Shown here in pieces: positions 1-11,570 of a DNA stretch of 64,000 nt (position 1 is its first letter; each line of letters begins with the position of its first letter). Below the pieces are notes generated by a model. It searched no databases and was not told the DNA's origin. It worked only from the letters and a program-made list of their open reading frames with translations. Source of the stretch: Balaenoptera acutorostrata (Eukaryota > Chordata > Mammalia > Artiodactyla > Balaenopteridae); the NCBI RefSeq assembly GCF_949987535.1, contig NC_080070.1, positions 11,032,016 through 11,096,015 on the forward strand, read 5' to 3'. The translations under genes were made by a program, and so were the position numbers.

Positions 1-91
1 GAGTCTGGCACCAGGAAGACAAGCTCCCTTGGCTGGTTTGAAAACCCGTGGAGCTTACCAGATAGTTGCAGAAAACCAAGACTCCACTCTT

Positions 92-389
92 TTTTTTTTT
101 TTTAATATTTTATTTATTTATTTATTTATGGCTGTGTTGGGCCTTCATTTCTGTGCGAGGGCTTTCTCCAGTTGCGGCAAGTGGAGACCACTCTTCATCG
201 CGGTGCGCGGGCCTCTCACTTTCGCGGCCTCTCTTGTTGCGGAGCACAGGCTCCAGACGCGCAGGCTCAGTAATTGTGGCTCACGGGCCCAGTCGCTCCG
301 CGGCATGTGGGATCTTCCCAGACCAGGGCTCGAACCCGTGTCCCCTGCATTGGCAGGCAGATTCTCAACCACTGCGCCACCAGGGAAGC
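92..389 (-). mobile_element. CHR-type tRNA-derived SINE, young form, inserted in L1 5' UTR
   Basis: Reverse-strand SINE: the right end is the complement of the tRNA-like head (ctgcgccaccagggaagcc) and the left end is the poly-T and (tatt)n tail. A 16-nt target-site duplication, ccaagactccactctt, lies at 76-91 and 390-405, and removing the SINE restores continuous L1 5' UTR. The internal B-box complement (gggctcgaacc) is intact. CpG sites are well kept, so the insertion is fairly recent. Confidence 0.95.
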
Positions 390-999
390 CCAAGACTCCA
401 CTCTTGAAGAGTGTTCTGCAAGTCCCAGGACTAAGGCAGATTAAAAAACTGCATGTTGCTTTGGCCAGCCTGCTAGGACTGCCCCAGCCCACAACCCAGC
501 TTGCACTGGGCCACTGCTGCAGCCACTCCTGCTCTGGCACTGATTCCCATCAAGGTGGAGTCTGACAATTTTCACATCAGAGAGAAGTGGAGCTCCCTCA
601 GAACTGCAGCTCCAGAACCTCAGGCCCCACCACTGGCCACAGTGGAGACTACCATTATATGCACCAGGGAGAAGCAGAGCCAGCTCAGAACTATGGCTCC
701 AGCCCATTGGGCCCTAGCCCATCCCCCAGACAGGGTGGCAACAGCCACCAAGCCTGAGAGAAGCACAGGCTTGCATGGGGTTCTGACTCTAACCCTACTC
801 CCACCAAGACAGTGGCCACCAGCACACCCTGGGAGAAGACACAGCCCATATTCACCTCAGATCCAGCTCTCCCACCAAAACCACTGGGCAGATACAGACT
901 GCAGAGGAACGTTCCCACACAAAGACATGCCTTCAAGACCAAGATAGGTAACTGTTTCACCTAATTTCATAGTGACAAACAGGAAAAAAATCAAACAAA

Positions 1000-1904
1000 A
1001 TGAGAAAACAGAGGAATATGTTTCAAACAAAAGAATAAGATAAATATATACACACACAAACACACACACACAAACACACACACAAAGCTAAAGAAATGGA
1101 GATAAATAATTTAACTGATAAAAAGTTTAAAGCAACAGTAATAAAAATGCTCAACTAACTCTGGAAAAGAATATAGGAACACAGTGAGAACTTCAACAAA
1201 GAAGTAGAAAATATTAAAAAGAACCAATAAGATCTAAAAATATATAATAACTGAAATGAAAAATACAATAGATGGAATTAACAGCAGATTAGGTGATAGA
1301 GAACACATAAGGACTTAGAAGGCACAACAGTAGAAATCACTCATTCAACGCAACAAAAAGAAAAAAATTTTAACAAGGATAGTTTCAGTTTAAGAGACTT
1401 TGGAGACAGCATCAACCATACTACCATTCTCATTATATGGGTCTCAGAAGGAGAAGAGAGAGAAAAAGATGCAGAAAATACATTTGACAAAATTATGGCT
1501 GAAAACTTCCCTAACCTGAAGAAGGAAATTGATATCCAGGGTCAGGAAGCAAAGAGAACACAAAGCAGATGAACCCAAAGAGACCCACACCAAGATATAT
1601 CATAATTAAAATGGCAAAAGTTAAAGAGATAATTTTAAAGTCAGCAAGTGAAAAACAGCTAGCCACATACAAAGGAATCCCCATAGGCTATAAACTGATT
1701 TCCAGCAGAATCTACACAGGCCAGAAAGGATTGGCATGACATATTTAAAGTGCTAAAAGGAAAAAATCTACAACTAAGGATACTCTACCCAACCAGGTTT
1801 TCCTTCAGAATTGAAGGAAAGAGAGTATCCCAGACCAGCAAAAACTAAAAGAGATCATCACCACTAAATTGGTCTTACAAGAAATGTTAAAGGGTCCTTT
1901 TTAA
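1000..1904 (+). pseudogene. L1 ORF1 pseudogene (RNA-binding chaperone of LINE-1)
   Basis: ORF1p is the trimeric coiled-coil RNA chaperone that packages L1 RNA. The likely original start is the atg at 1000 (reading M-R-K-Q-R-N-M-F) and the original end is the taa at 1902-1904, after a frame reading LQEMLKGPF. The coiled-coil part lies at about 1140-1350 and the RNA-binding domain at about 1400-1800. Several in-frame stops and single-base indels break it, for example tga within 1570-1575 and taa near 1227. A (CA)n has expanded at 1050-1084. Not translatable as a whole. Confidence 0.8.
1050..1084. repeat. (CA)n-like microsatellite inside L1 ORF1
   Basis: Interrupted cacacaaa/cacaca array within the ORF1 pseudogene. 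It is absent from the remembered L1 consensus, so it expanded after insertion. Confidence 0.85.
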
Positions 1905-2398
1905 GCAAAAATGAAAAGGCTATAAAAAGAAATAAGCAAATATATAAAGGGAAAATCACACTGGTAAAGGTAAATATACAGTAAAGGCAGTGAATCAACC
2001 ACTGAAATTAGCTAGTAAGAAGGTTAAAAGACAAAAATTGTAAAATCAACTATGCTACAATAAACAGTTAAGGGTACAAATAAAGATGTAAAATATGACA
2101 CCAAAACATAAAACATTGGGGTGGGGGGTGGTAACAGGTAAAAATGTTGAGCTTTTAGAATGTGTTTAAACTTAAATGGCTATTAGTTTAAAACAAGTAG
2201 ATATAGTTATAGGTCGATATATATAAACCTCATGGCAATCAAATATCAATAACCCACAATAGAAATACAAAAACAAAGAGAAAGGAAGCCAAACATAACA
2301 CTAAAGAAACTCATCAATGAACAAGAAAAGAGGCTAAAAGAAAAAGAACAGAGAAGAACTAAAAAAAAACCCAGAAAACAAGTAAAAAATGACAATAA

Positions 2399-5300
2399 GT
2401 ACATACTATATATTGATATAATCACTTTAAATGTAAATGGACTAAATGTGTCAATCAAAAGACATAGAGTAGCTGAATGAATAAAAAAAACAAGATCCAC
2501 CTATATGATGCCTACAGGAGACTCATTTCAGATCTAAAGACACACACAGACTGAAAGGGAAAGGATGGAAAAAAGATATTCCATGCAAATGGAAATGAAA
2601 AGAAAGCTGGAGTAGCAATACTCATATCAGACAAAATAGACATTTTTTAAAAGTCTATAACAAAAGGCAAAGAAGGGCATTATATGATGATAAAGGAGTC
2701 AATCCAAGAAGAAGCTATAACACTCATAAAAATATATGTACCTAATATAGAAGCACCTAAACATATAAAACAAATATTAACAGGCATAAGGGGAAAAATT
2801 GACAGCAATACAATAACAGTAGGGGACTTTAAAATCCCACTTACACCAACAGATAAATCATCCAGAAGGAATATCAATAAAGAAGCAGTAGCCTTAAATG
2901 ACACATTAGACCACATGCTCTTAATAGACATCTACAGAACATTTTATCCAAGCACAGCAGATTATACATTCTTTTCAAGTGAACATGGAAATTTCTCTAG
3001 GATAGATCACATTCTAAGCCACAAAACAAGTCTCAACAAATTTTAAAAGACTGAAATTATATCAACCATCTTTTCTGACTACAAATGTATGAAACTAGAA
3101 ATCACTATAGGAAGAAAAATGGAAAAAAACACAGACACACAGAGACTAAACAACATGCTACCAAACATGATGAGCTCAATGAAGAAATTAAACAAGAAAT
3201 CAGAATTTACCTTGAGATGAATGAAAGTGGAGATAAAACTTTCCAAAATCAATGATACACTGCACAACCAGTTCTAAGAGGGAAGTGTAGAGTGATACAG
3301 GCCTACCTCAAGAAACAAGAAAAATATCAAATAAACAACCTAACTTTCTATCAAAACAGGTTAGAAAAGGAAGAACAAACAAAGCCCAAAGTCATCAGAA
3401 GGAAGAAATAATAAATGTAAGAGAGGAAATAAATAAAATAGAGACAAAAAATAGAAAAAATCAATGAAACTAATAAATGATTCTTTGAAAAGATAAACAA
3501 AGTTGATAAACCTTTAGCCAGACTCATTAAGAAAAAAAGAGAGAGGGCCCAAATAAACAAAATTAGAAATGAAAGAAAATTTACAACTGATATCAAAGAA
3601 TTATAAACAATCATAAGAGAATAATACAAGTAGTTATTTGCCAACAATTTGGACAACTTAGAAGAAACATACAATCTTCCAAGACTGAATCACAAAGAAA
3701 TAGAACATCTGAACAGACCATTTACTAGTATTGAAATTGAATCAGTAATCAAAAAACTCCCAAGAAACAAAAGTTCAGGACTGGACAGCTTCACAGGGGA
3801 ATTCTACTAAAAATTTAAAGAAGAGTAAATACCTATCCTTCTCAAACTATTCCAAACAATTTAAGAGGAGAGAATACTTCCAAATTCATCCTACAAGCCA
3901 GCATTACCCTGATACAAAAACCAGTACAAAAAAAGAAAATTACAAGCCAGTATCCCTGATGAACACAGATGCAAAAATCCTCAGCAAAAATTAGCAAATC
4001 AAATTCAACAGTACATAAAAAGGATCAAACATCATGATCAAGTCAGATTAATTCCAGGGATGCAAGGATTATTCAATATCTGCAAATCAATCAAGTGATA
4101 CACCACATTAACAAAATGAAGGATAAAAATAACATGATCAGAATAGATGCAGAAAAGGCTTTTGACAAAATTCAACATCCATTCATGATAAAAACTCTCA
4201 ACAAAATGGTATAGATGGAACATATTTCAACATAATAAAGGTCATTTATGACAGACCTACAGCTAACATTATACTCAATGGTGAGAAGATGAAACCTTTT
4301 CCTCTAAGATCAGGAGCAAGACAAGGATGCCCACTCTTGCCACTTCAAGTTAACATAATATTGGAAGTTGTAGTCACAGCAATCAGACAAGAAAAAGATA
4401 AAAAGCATCCAAATTAAAAAGGAAAAGTAAAACTGTCACTCTGTGTAGATGACATGATACTATATGTAGAGAACCCTAAAGACTCCACCAAAAACCTATT
4501 TGAAGTAATAAATGAATTCAGTAAAGTTGCAGAATACAAAACTAATATATAGAAATCTGTTGCATTTCTAGACACTAAGAATAAACTATCAGAAAAAGAA
4601 ATCAAGAAATTAATACTATTTACAATCAAATCAAGAAGAGTAAAATAAACTTAACCAAGGAGGTTAAAGACCTGTACTCTGAAAACCATAAGACATTCCT
4701 GAAGGAAACTGAAGCTGATATAAATAAATGGAAAGGTATACCATGATCATGGAATGGAAGAATTAATATTGTTAAAATGATCATACTACCAAAGGCAATC
4801 TACAGATTTAATGCAATCCTTATCAAAATACCCATGAAATTCTTCACAGAACTAGAAGAAATAATACTAAAATTTGTATGGAATCACAATAGACCCCAAA
4901 TAGCCAAAGCAATCTTGAGAAAGGACAACAAACCTGGAGGTTTCATGCTCCCTGACTTCAGTCTATACTACAAAACTAAAGTAATAAAAACAGTATGGTA
5001 CTGGCACAAAAATGGACACAGAGAGAGATCAATGGAACAGAATAGAGAGTCCAGAAACAAACACACCCACATATGGTCAATTAATCTACAACAAAGAGGG
5101 CAAGAATATACAATGGGGAAAAGGCAGTCTCTTCAATAAGGGTGTTGTGAAAACTGGACTGCTAATGTAAAAGAATGAAATTAGAACATTTTCTCACAGC
5201 ATATATAAAAATAAAATCAAAATAATTAAAGACCTAGATGTAATACCTTAAACCCTAAAAGTCCTAGAATAAAACATAAGCAGTACACTGTTTGACATTG

Positions 5301-6170
5301 GTCTTAACAATATGGTTTTGGATCTGTCTCCTCAGGCAAGTGAGGGAAAAGCAAAAATAAACAAATGGGACTACTGCAAACTTAAAACCTTTTGCACAGT
5401 GAATGAAATCATCAACAAAATTAAAAGGTCACCTACTGAACTGCAGAAGATATTGGCAAATGATATATCTGATAAGGGAGTAATATACAAAATATATAAA
5501 GAACTCATACAACTCAATATCAAAAAAACAAACAACCTGATTAAAAAATGGGTAGAGGACCTAAGTGGGCATTTTTCCAAAGAAGACATACAGATGGCCA
5601 ACAGACACATGAAAAGATGTTCAACATCACGACACATTAGGGAAGTACAAATCAATGAGTTATCACCTCACACCTGTCAGAGTGGCTATCATCAAAAAGA
5701 CAACAAATAACAATTGTTGGATGAGGAGAAAAGGGATTCCTAGTACACTGTTGGTCGTGATGTAAATTGGTACAGACACTATGGAAATAACAGTATGCAG
5801 GTTCCTCAAAAAATTAAAAATAGAACTACCATAATATTCAGCCAATCCACTCCTGGGTATATCTGAAGAAAATGAAAACATTAATTCAAACAGATATATG
5901 CATCCCAATTTCACAGCAACATTATTTACAATAGCCAAGATATGGAAGCAACCTAAGTGTCCACCAAGAGAAGAATGAATAAAGAAGCTGTGGTATAAAT
6001 ATATATATGCATATATATATGTATATATATGTGGTATCCACACACATGCACACACAATGGAATATTATTCAGCCATAAATGAAGAATGAATTTTTTTTGC
6101 CATTTATGGCAGCATCAATGGACCTGGGGGCGTTGTGTGTACTTCACTTTTATGTGGAATCTAAAAAATA
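2399..6170 (+). pseudogene. L1 ORF2 pseudogene (endonuclease and reverse transcriptase)
   Basis: ORF2p nicks target DNA with an APE-like endonuclease and copies L1 RNA with a reverse transcriptase. Three stretches are still open. 2684-3046 (120 aa) covers the second half of the endonuclease: the usual GDFN motif reads GDFK, so a catalytic Asn is lost, while FSRIDHILSHK keeps its Asp. 4777-5139 (120 aa) and 5312-5710 (132 aa) lie in the C-terminal region ([19 protein letters not shown] and [20 protein letters not shown]). The reverse transcriptase active-site segment at about 4436-4480 reads [14 protein letters not shown] where FADD is usual, so both Asp residues remain. Many stops and frameshifts lie between these blocks. 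It ends near the gtggaatctaa motif at 6154-6164. Confidence 0.85.
5998..6055. repeat. (TA)n/(CA)n microsatellite grown from the L1 ORF2 'gtggtatata' site
   Basis: Where L1 usually reads gtggtatatatacaatggaa, this copy has an AT-rich alternating array followed by cacacatgcacacaca before the consensus resumes at caatggaata (6055). This is expansion of a short TA run present in the L1 itself. Confidence 0.75.
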
Positions 6171-6784
6171 AAACAAATGAACAAATACAACCATACAGAA
6201 ACAAATACAGATATAGTAGTTACAACAGGAGAGAGGGGTGGAGGTAGAGACAAAACAGGTGAAGAGGACTAAGAGGTACAAACCACTAGGTGTAAAATAA
6301 ATGTTACAAGGATGTGATAAGAATGTAATGTTCAGCAGAGGGAATATAGTCAATATTTTATAACTTTATGTGGAGGATAATCTATAAAAATATCAAATTA
6401 CTGTGCTACATACCTGAAATACTATAATATTTTAAGTAAATTGTACTTCAATTCAGAAAAAGAAAAGTCAGCAAAAAACTTACACTGCTCTTTAGTAAGA
6501 AGGAACTCTAAATGGCCAATAAAAGTACAAAAATGTGAGCAACCTAATTGGTCATCAGGAAAAATCAAATTAAAACTACAGAAAATAAGACAGCAGAACT
6601 ACCAGAATGGCTAGAATTTAAAATGACTAAAAGCACCTAGCTTTTTAGAGCAAATAGATCTTTCAAACACTGCCCGTGGGAGTCTCAGTCGGCACAGTCA
6701 CTTTGGAAAATGGCTTGGGAATGTCTGCTAAGGTTGAATATACACAGACTCCAAGACCCAACAACTTTACTCCTAGTTATTTTG

Positions 6785-7740
6785 GGGGTTTTCAATGTTC
6801 ATTTTTACTAATGTTATCCTAAACGCACACTTGAAGTCATCCAGATCAGAAACAGATTTCTTTAATTTTTTTAAAAATTTATTTATTTAATTATTTATTT
6901 ATGGCTGTGTTGGGTCTTCGTTTCTGTGCGAGGGCTTTCTCTAGTTGGGGCAAGTGGGGGCCACTCTTCATCGCGGTGCACGAGCCTCTCACTATCGCAG
7001 CCTCTCTTGTTGCGGAGCACAGGCTCCAGACGCGCAGGCTCAGCAGTTGTGGCTCACAGGCCCAGTCGCTCCACGGCATGTGGGATCTTCCCAGACCAGG
7101 GCTCGAACCCATGTCCCCTGCATTGGCAAGCAGACTCTCAACCACTGCACCACCAGGGAAGCCGCAGAAACAGATTTCTTATTTATTACTTCTTAGTAAA
7201 TAAAAAGTATATTGCCCACTATACGCCTTTTGCCCCAGGTTTTCACTCCTGGGACCACGCAATGAGAGCCAATGGAAATTTTCCATACATGAATGGCAGG
7301 ATTCTCCATAGGCCAGGGAAGAGAAAGAAATGATTTTCCTCCCCTTCTGACAGTGTGTCTTCCTGACACTTGGTATATAAATTAAATCTCTCCAGGAGGC
7401 CATTAGCCACATAATCTTTATTGTTGTGAGACCTAGTGTTGTGAGGCCTCATTGATCCTTGAAATGTAAATACCGAGATAGATAAGGCCCCAGTCTCTGA
7501 GTATGACACTAAACCAAGTGCCTATCCCTCTGGCTTTGGGGGAGATAAGAGAAGTTTCATTATCCGTTTGGATCAGAGTAATTAGCTCCTTCATTAGGGA
7601 AACAAATGGCTATAGCTTTAATCTTTATGGTATGTGAATATGTTTCTAAGAGAAGTGAAAGCAAATGTCTCTAATTTTGTAGCGTATTTGTTTCCATGGC
7701 TAGGACTTTTTACATGAACTCTGAAAAATCCAGGAATGTT
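6785..7740. mobile_element. Unidentified insertion (~640 bp without its SINE) splitting an old L1
   Basis: L1 sequence stops after ttactcctagttatttt (about 6784) and resumes near 7745-7752 at the expected next L1 bases. The intervening DNA, minus the SINE at 6863-7164 and its duplicated TSD, is about 640 bp and matches no repeat I recognise. Similar flanks (gttatttt at 6777-6784, gttttatttt at 7738-7747) may be its target-site duplication. An LTR or DNA transposon is plausible but not shown. It encodes no convincing protein. Confidence 0.45.
6863..7164 (-). mobile_element. CHR-type tRNA-derived SINE, young form
   Basis: Reverse-strand SINE with a T-rich/(tatt)n left end and tRNA-like head complement at the right. 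A perfect 16-nt TSD, cagaaacagatttctt, is at 6847-6862 and 7165-7180. The sequence matches the 92-389 copy closely apart from CpG decay (for example cgagcctctc). It sits inside the unidentified insertion and therefore post-dates it. Confidence 0.95.
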
Positions 7741-7845
7741 TTATTTTCCCACAATTATGCACCCAACAGAAATGTGTGCACATGTATACCAAAGACATGT
7801 TGAAGAATGTTCATGGCAGCATTATTCTTTTCCCCTCTACTAACT

Positions 7846-7888
7846 TCCTTTCTTTCTTTCCTTTTCTTTCTTTCTTTCTTTCTTTCTT
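7846..7888. repeat. (TTTC)n microsatellite
   Basis: Tandem tttc units immediately left of a minus-strand L1 3'-UTR fragment. This is the expected place of that element's A-rich tail (GAAA on the other strand), from which the array probably expanded. Confidence 0.85.
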
Positions 7889-8173
7889 ACTAATTGAGAC
7901 ATAATTGATATGTAACATTCAGTAAGTTTAGGGGGTAAAACGTATTGATTTGATACATTTATACATTACAATATGATCACCACTGTAGCCTTAGCTAACA
8001 CCTCTATCGTTTCACATAGTTATAATTTCTTTTTCTCCCAGCTTTATGGAGATATAATTGACATGTAACACTGTGTGGGTTTAAGGTGCACAATGTGTTC
8101 ACTTGATACACTTAAACATTGCAAATGATTGCCACCATAGCGTTAGCAAACACCCCTCTCACATCACTTATTT
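7889..8173 (-). mobile_element. Two adjacent L1 3'-UTR fragments, both minus strand
   Basis: 7889 to about 8030 and about 8031-8173 are both diverged copies of the same L1 3'-UTR segment (complement strand, beginning like 'tttattgagatataattgacat' and reaching the 'acacctctatc...cacata' part). Together they interrupt an older L1, with approximate target duplications agcattatt (7829-7837) and agcattatc (8174-8182). Either two insertions or one insertion with a later tandem duplication. Confidence 0.65.
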
Positions 8174-8632
8174 AGCATTATCATTAGGAGTTCAAACCTG
8201 AAAACCACCTGAATGTCTACCAACAGAATAGATAATTATCTATTACGGTATATCCATACAATAGAATTCAACACGGCAATAAAAATGAAGAAAACTCCGC
8301 TATATGCCACAACACAGATGACTCCACACACAGCTTGAAGCAAAAGAAGCCAGACAAAAAGGAATACATACTCTATGATTCCACTGCAATAAAATTTTTA
8401 AATAGGTGAAACTAATCTATGGTATTAGAAGTCAGGATAATGCTTACCTTTGGCAAGGAAAATGGAGACAGTGAAGGGGAAAGAAGCAAATCAAGGGGTT
8501 CTGAGTAATAGCCTGCATTGATCTGGGTAGCGGTCACACAGGTGCATTTATTTTGTGAAGAAATCATGGGCTGTCTGGTTATGATTTGTATACTTTTCTG
8601 TATATATTTTATATTCAAAAATTTAGTTTTCT

Positions 8633-10440
8633 TAAAGGGGGAAATTTCTCATAAGGGCTCCCACAACTCTGACAGAATTCAAGGTCAGCCTAAATTCTGG
8701 CTTCTGGAAATGCTAAAACAGAGACTAGAAAGCAACAGAACGCAAATGCTCGTTTTTCCCTACCTCTCCTCGGTGTTTCTCTACTCCTCTACCTCATTCT
8801 TTCCTTTCTCTTAAGTCTGCTTGGCAGAAGAAGACAGATGAAGTAGTGAGAGTAGTTAATAGAGTGGTTAATATTGTTTATTCCTAAAGGATTTTCTTAA
8901 TGGAAAATTCATAGGATTTGAAGTTCTCTTGTTTGAATTATTCCCAATAGGAATTAGAATAGAGATGATATTTTTAGCCTCTATGTACAGGCAGGGAAGG
9001 CATTTATTCTGATGGGTGTTATCTATTCCATCCCTCCTATTAAATAGTTTGAATACGACCTCTGGCTTAGAGTTTTTAAATAAACAGAGGGAAAAAAACT
9101 TTCATTTCAAAGCAAATAGACACTAATTACAAATTTAAACTTGAAATTTTCTGTAATAGAAAAATTCTGATCACTGAGAGGATAAAATAAAGCAAGCTGA
9201 CAGTTTTCTATGCCAAAGGGACTACAGATGATAGCTAGTAAATTGAGAGATATCTCTAATGTTCCAAAGCAATTTTCTAAAGCCAGAATCATTCCTTCAC
9301 CCACCTGCAAAAGATTCAGAAGCCCATGGGGAAGTAAACATTTATTTCAAAAATAAACTTGAAAGTTTGGAAATAAAAACAGACAAGCTGTTTTCTTTTA
9401 TAAGAAAAAGTGGATCTACACAATCAGATGTACAGTAATCAGAATTTCATAGAGCAGAAATAACAGGTGACAACTTACTCAGAGACTTTCAAACCTAGTG
9501 AACTGCAGAACAAGTGTAATTTACATCCATTAAACGTCATATAAGTGGAGAAGATTAGCAATAAAGAGACAAGGATTCCAACTCCAATTTTGCCACTGAC
9601 TATATGAATTTTTTTCTCTGTAAAACAAGAACAAGCACTCATACTCTATCATGAGAAACAAAAGATCAAGGTGAAAATTCTTCCAAAGGAACTTACAAGT
9701 TATATTTGTAATTATTATTAAAATCTTATGGCTTCTTCTCCTTTATCTCTTTCTCCTTTTCCTTATATCTCCTCTTCCTCCTCTCCCTTTTCATTTTTCC
9801 TTCCTCCCTTTCCACCTACTTTCCTTATTTTTACCTCTTTTCTTTCAACATTCTCTATCACTTCTTTAACTGTCCATAGTATGGTATTTCAACTGACCAT
9901 ATAGTATATATACACTTGTCTTTCTCAAACATCAACTAAATTGCTACTTTTACTTGTTTGCAACACAAAATTAATTTAGTTTCAATGAGTCACTGGTTTA
10001 GAGAAGAAAAAAAATTTTTAATGTTTCTTAGCTTGGTCTAAAAGTATCATCCTTGGATTTATTGAAATAAAAGATTTAGTTTGTTAGTGAACAATATTTC
10101 AGGGTCACAAGGAACCAACCTACTAGTGATTTTCCTTTCAGGGACATTGAACCAAACACCACCTCATTTCTTTTGGCTGCCCTGTATCTTACCCTTGAGT
10201 GAATATGTATCTAGCATGCCTCCCGTCCAGGTCCACTTTCTGAATGTTAAATGAGATCCTAGGATCTCTGATCAATGCTAATTAATCAATAAACACTTTA
10301 TCAGCATTCACAATATGTATAGCTTATGTTAGATCCTTGGAAAACTGGAGCTAAGAGAGAAGTGGTTTTTTACTTCAAGTATCTCTCTTCATATTTATAC
10401 CAGGAAAGAGTATAAATATGATCTTATAAATCAGAATAGA
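8633..10440. other. No recognised feature apart from a pyrimidine-rich tract
   Basis: Unique-looking sequence. Short open frames here have no recognisable domains. 9728-9850 is strongly C/T rich on the + strand (cctcttcctcctctccctttt and similar) and is the only compositional feature seen. Confidence 0.5.
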
Positions 10441-10539
10441 CGCATTCAGTTTCATTCACTCTGCAGACAAAGAGAACTCTTCACTTGATACTGTCAGACT
10501 GGTGAGAATACCAGGAAAATTAGGGGAATATTCCTATCC

Positions 10540-10740
10540 TGGAGGAATTGATCATCCAAAAGGGAAGAAAGATAAGTAAACAAATAACTACATTAAAATG
10601 CAATGCGGTGAGTACCACAGTAGCAGATGAGGAGTGAATAGGATGAGGAAGGGTTATTTCTGTCTAAGGGAGTCCAGGCTCCACAGAGGAGGAAGCACCC
10701 AGCTGAGGCCCAGGAAGCTCACCAGGTGAATGAGAGAGGA
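10540..10740. repeat. Possible ancient mammalian repeat (weak)
   Basis: Text such as gataagtaaacaaataactac, followed by gtgagtaccacagtag and caggctccacagaggaggaag, resembles a widespread old mammalian repeat whose consensus runs 'acagacaagtaaacaaat...cagggtgctatggg'. Strong decay prevents family assignment. Confidence 0.3.
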
Positions 10741-11029
10741 AACGACACGTGAAACATGGTTTTGTCATTTGCTGGCTTCTCTTCCTCCGCCTGCCCCTCA
10801 AATGCTGTTATTCTTCAGAGTTCGATACAAGATCCTCTTTACTTCCTGCTCTGCATGCCTTCTTAGAGAGCTTTCACCCACTTTATGACTTCTATGAGAG
10901 GGCTATCAAATTTGCATCTTCAGCCTCCGTGAGCTACTTATTTATCTATTTGCCAGTAATCTACATTGTTTTTTTTAAGTAATCTACATTTGAAGGGCCC
11001 AGAGCCCGTTCGTACTCATCAAGCCCAAA

Positions 11030-11570
11030 CTGAACTTAACCTTTCTTGCTGTTTGTCATGTGTAATGATGCCTCAGCCCCCTAACTGGTCTACTCTGATC
11101 CGCTCTCAGTACTCGGGACTGAATGATATCACTAAAATACAAATTTAATCTTGAAATTTCCCTATTTAAACCTTTCAAAGTTTTTCCATTGTTCTTCACA
11201 AGATGCTGGATTATCTGGTCATTGATGACACACCCCCAGCCATCTTTATTGCTGTCCTAGCCCCTCATTTTACACCTCCAGTGATACTGAGGTGACACAC
11301 TCTTCTCCTGTACTTTGTCCTTGTTAAGACCTTCTCATTCTCCAGATCACAGATTTAAAGATTTCTGTCCCTGAAGTGTGATTCCCGACCCTCACAGTGA
11401 AGGCTAGAACCCCATCCTCTCTGGCTCCCATGCAAAACTTATTACACGAATTGTAGTGCTTGTTTCCTCTTCTGGTTATATATACCCTCTCCATCACAAG
11501 GTCCATGAGAGAGCCAGTATGTCTGTCTTGAGTGTTCTGTTCCTTGGCACGTATGTGCTCAACATGTGAG
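11030..11570 (+). mobile_element. Probable L2-class LINE remnant
   Basis: The order of short matches (cctaactggtct, gatatcactaaaatacaaat, tgctggattatctggtc, then atgagagagccagtatgtctgtct and ttccttggcacgtatgtgctcaa) follows a remembered L2-type LINE 3' region, which ends with 'agggaccatgtctgtcttg...gcctggcacatagtaggtgctcaat'. Highly diverged; class likely, subfamily not determined. Confidence 0.45.

Larger units (their letters stand above)
1..6474 (+). mobile_element. Near full-length decayed L1 (LINE-1), L1MA/L1MB-like, interrupted by a SINE at 92-389
   Basis: Runs in from the left edge. Bases 1-91 and 390 to about 960 read as L1 5' UTR, followed by ORF1 (about 1000-1904), a spacer to about 2398, ORF2 (about 2399-6170) and a 3' UTR ending in the A-rich tail at about 6457-6474. 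Assignment rests on continuous match to remembered L1 consensus text in all parts. Both ORFs are full of stops and frameshifts, so the copy is dead. A (CA)n tract at 1050-1084 and a (TA)n expansion near 5998-6030 have grown inside it. The left end and 5' TSD are outside the window. The subfamily name is tentative. Confidence 0.9.
6475..8632 (+). mobile_element. Old L1 (L1M-type) 3' part, broken into pieces at 6475-6784, 7745-7836 and 8174-8632
   Basis: The three pieces are colinear with the end of L1 ORF2 and the 3' UTR. Piece 1 ends at the sequence before 'tatacccaacag' (tttactcctagttatttt). Piece 2 resumes at cacccaacagaaatg and runs to atggcagcattatt. Piece 3 carries cctgaatgtctaccaacagaat through aactaatctatggtattagaag to atattcaaaaattt. 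Divergence is clearly higher than in the neighbouring L1. The first break holds an unidentified element (about 6785-7740), the second a pair of minus-strand L1 3'-UTR fragments. The subfamily is not certain. Confidence 0.7.

Noticed and set aside
1..6474. Active L1 capable of movement
   Set aside because: ORF1 and ORF2 are interrupted many times and the GDFN motif of the endonuclease reads GDFK.
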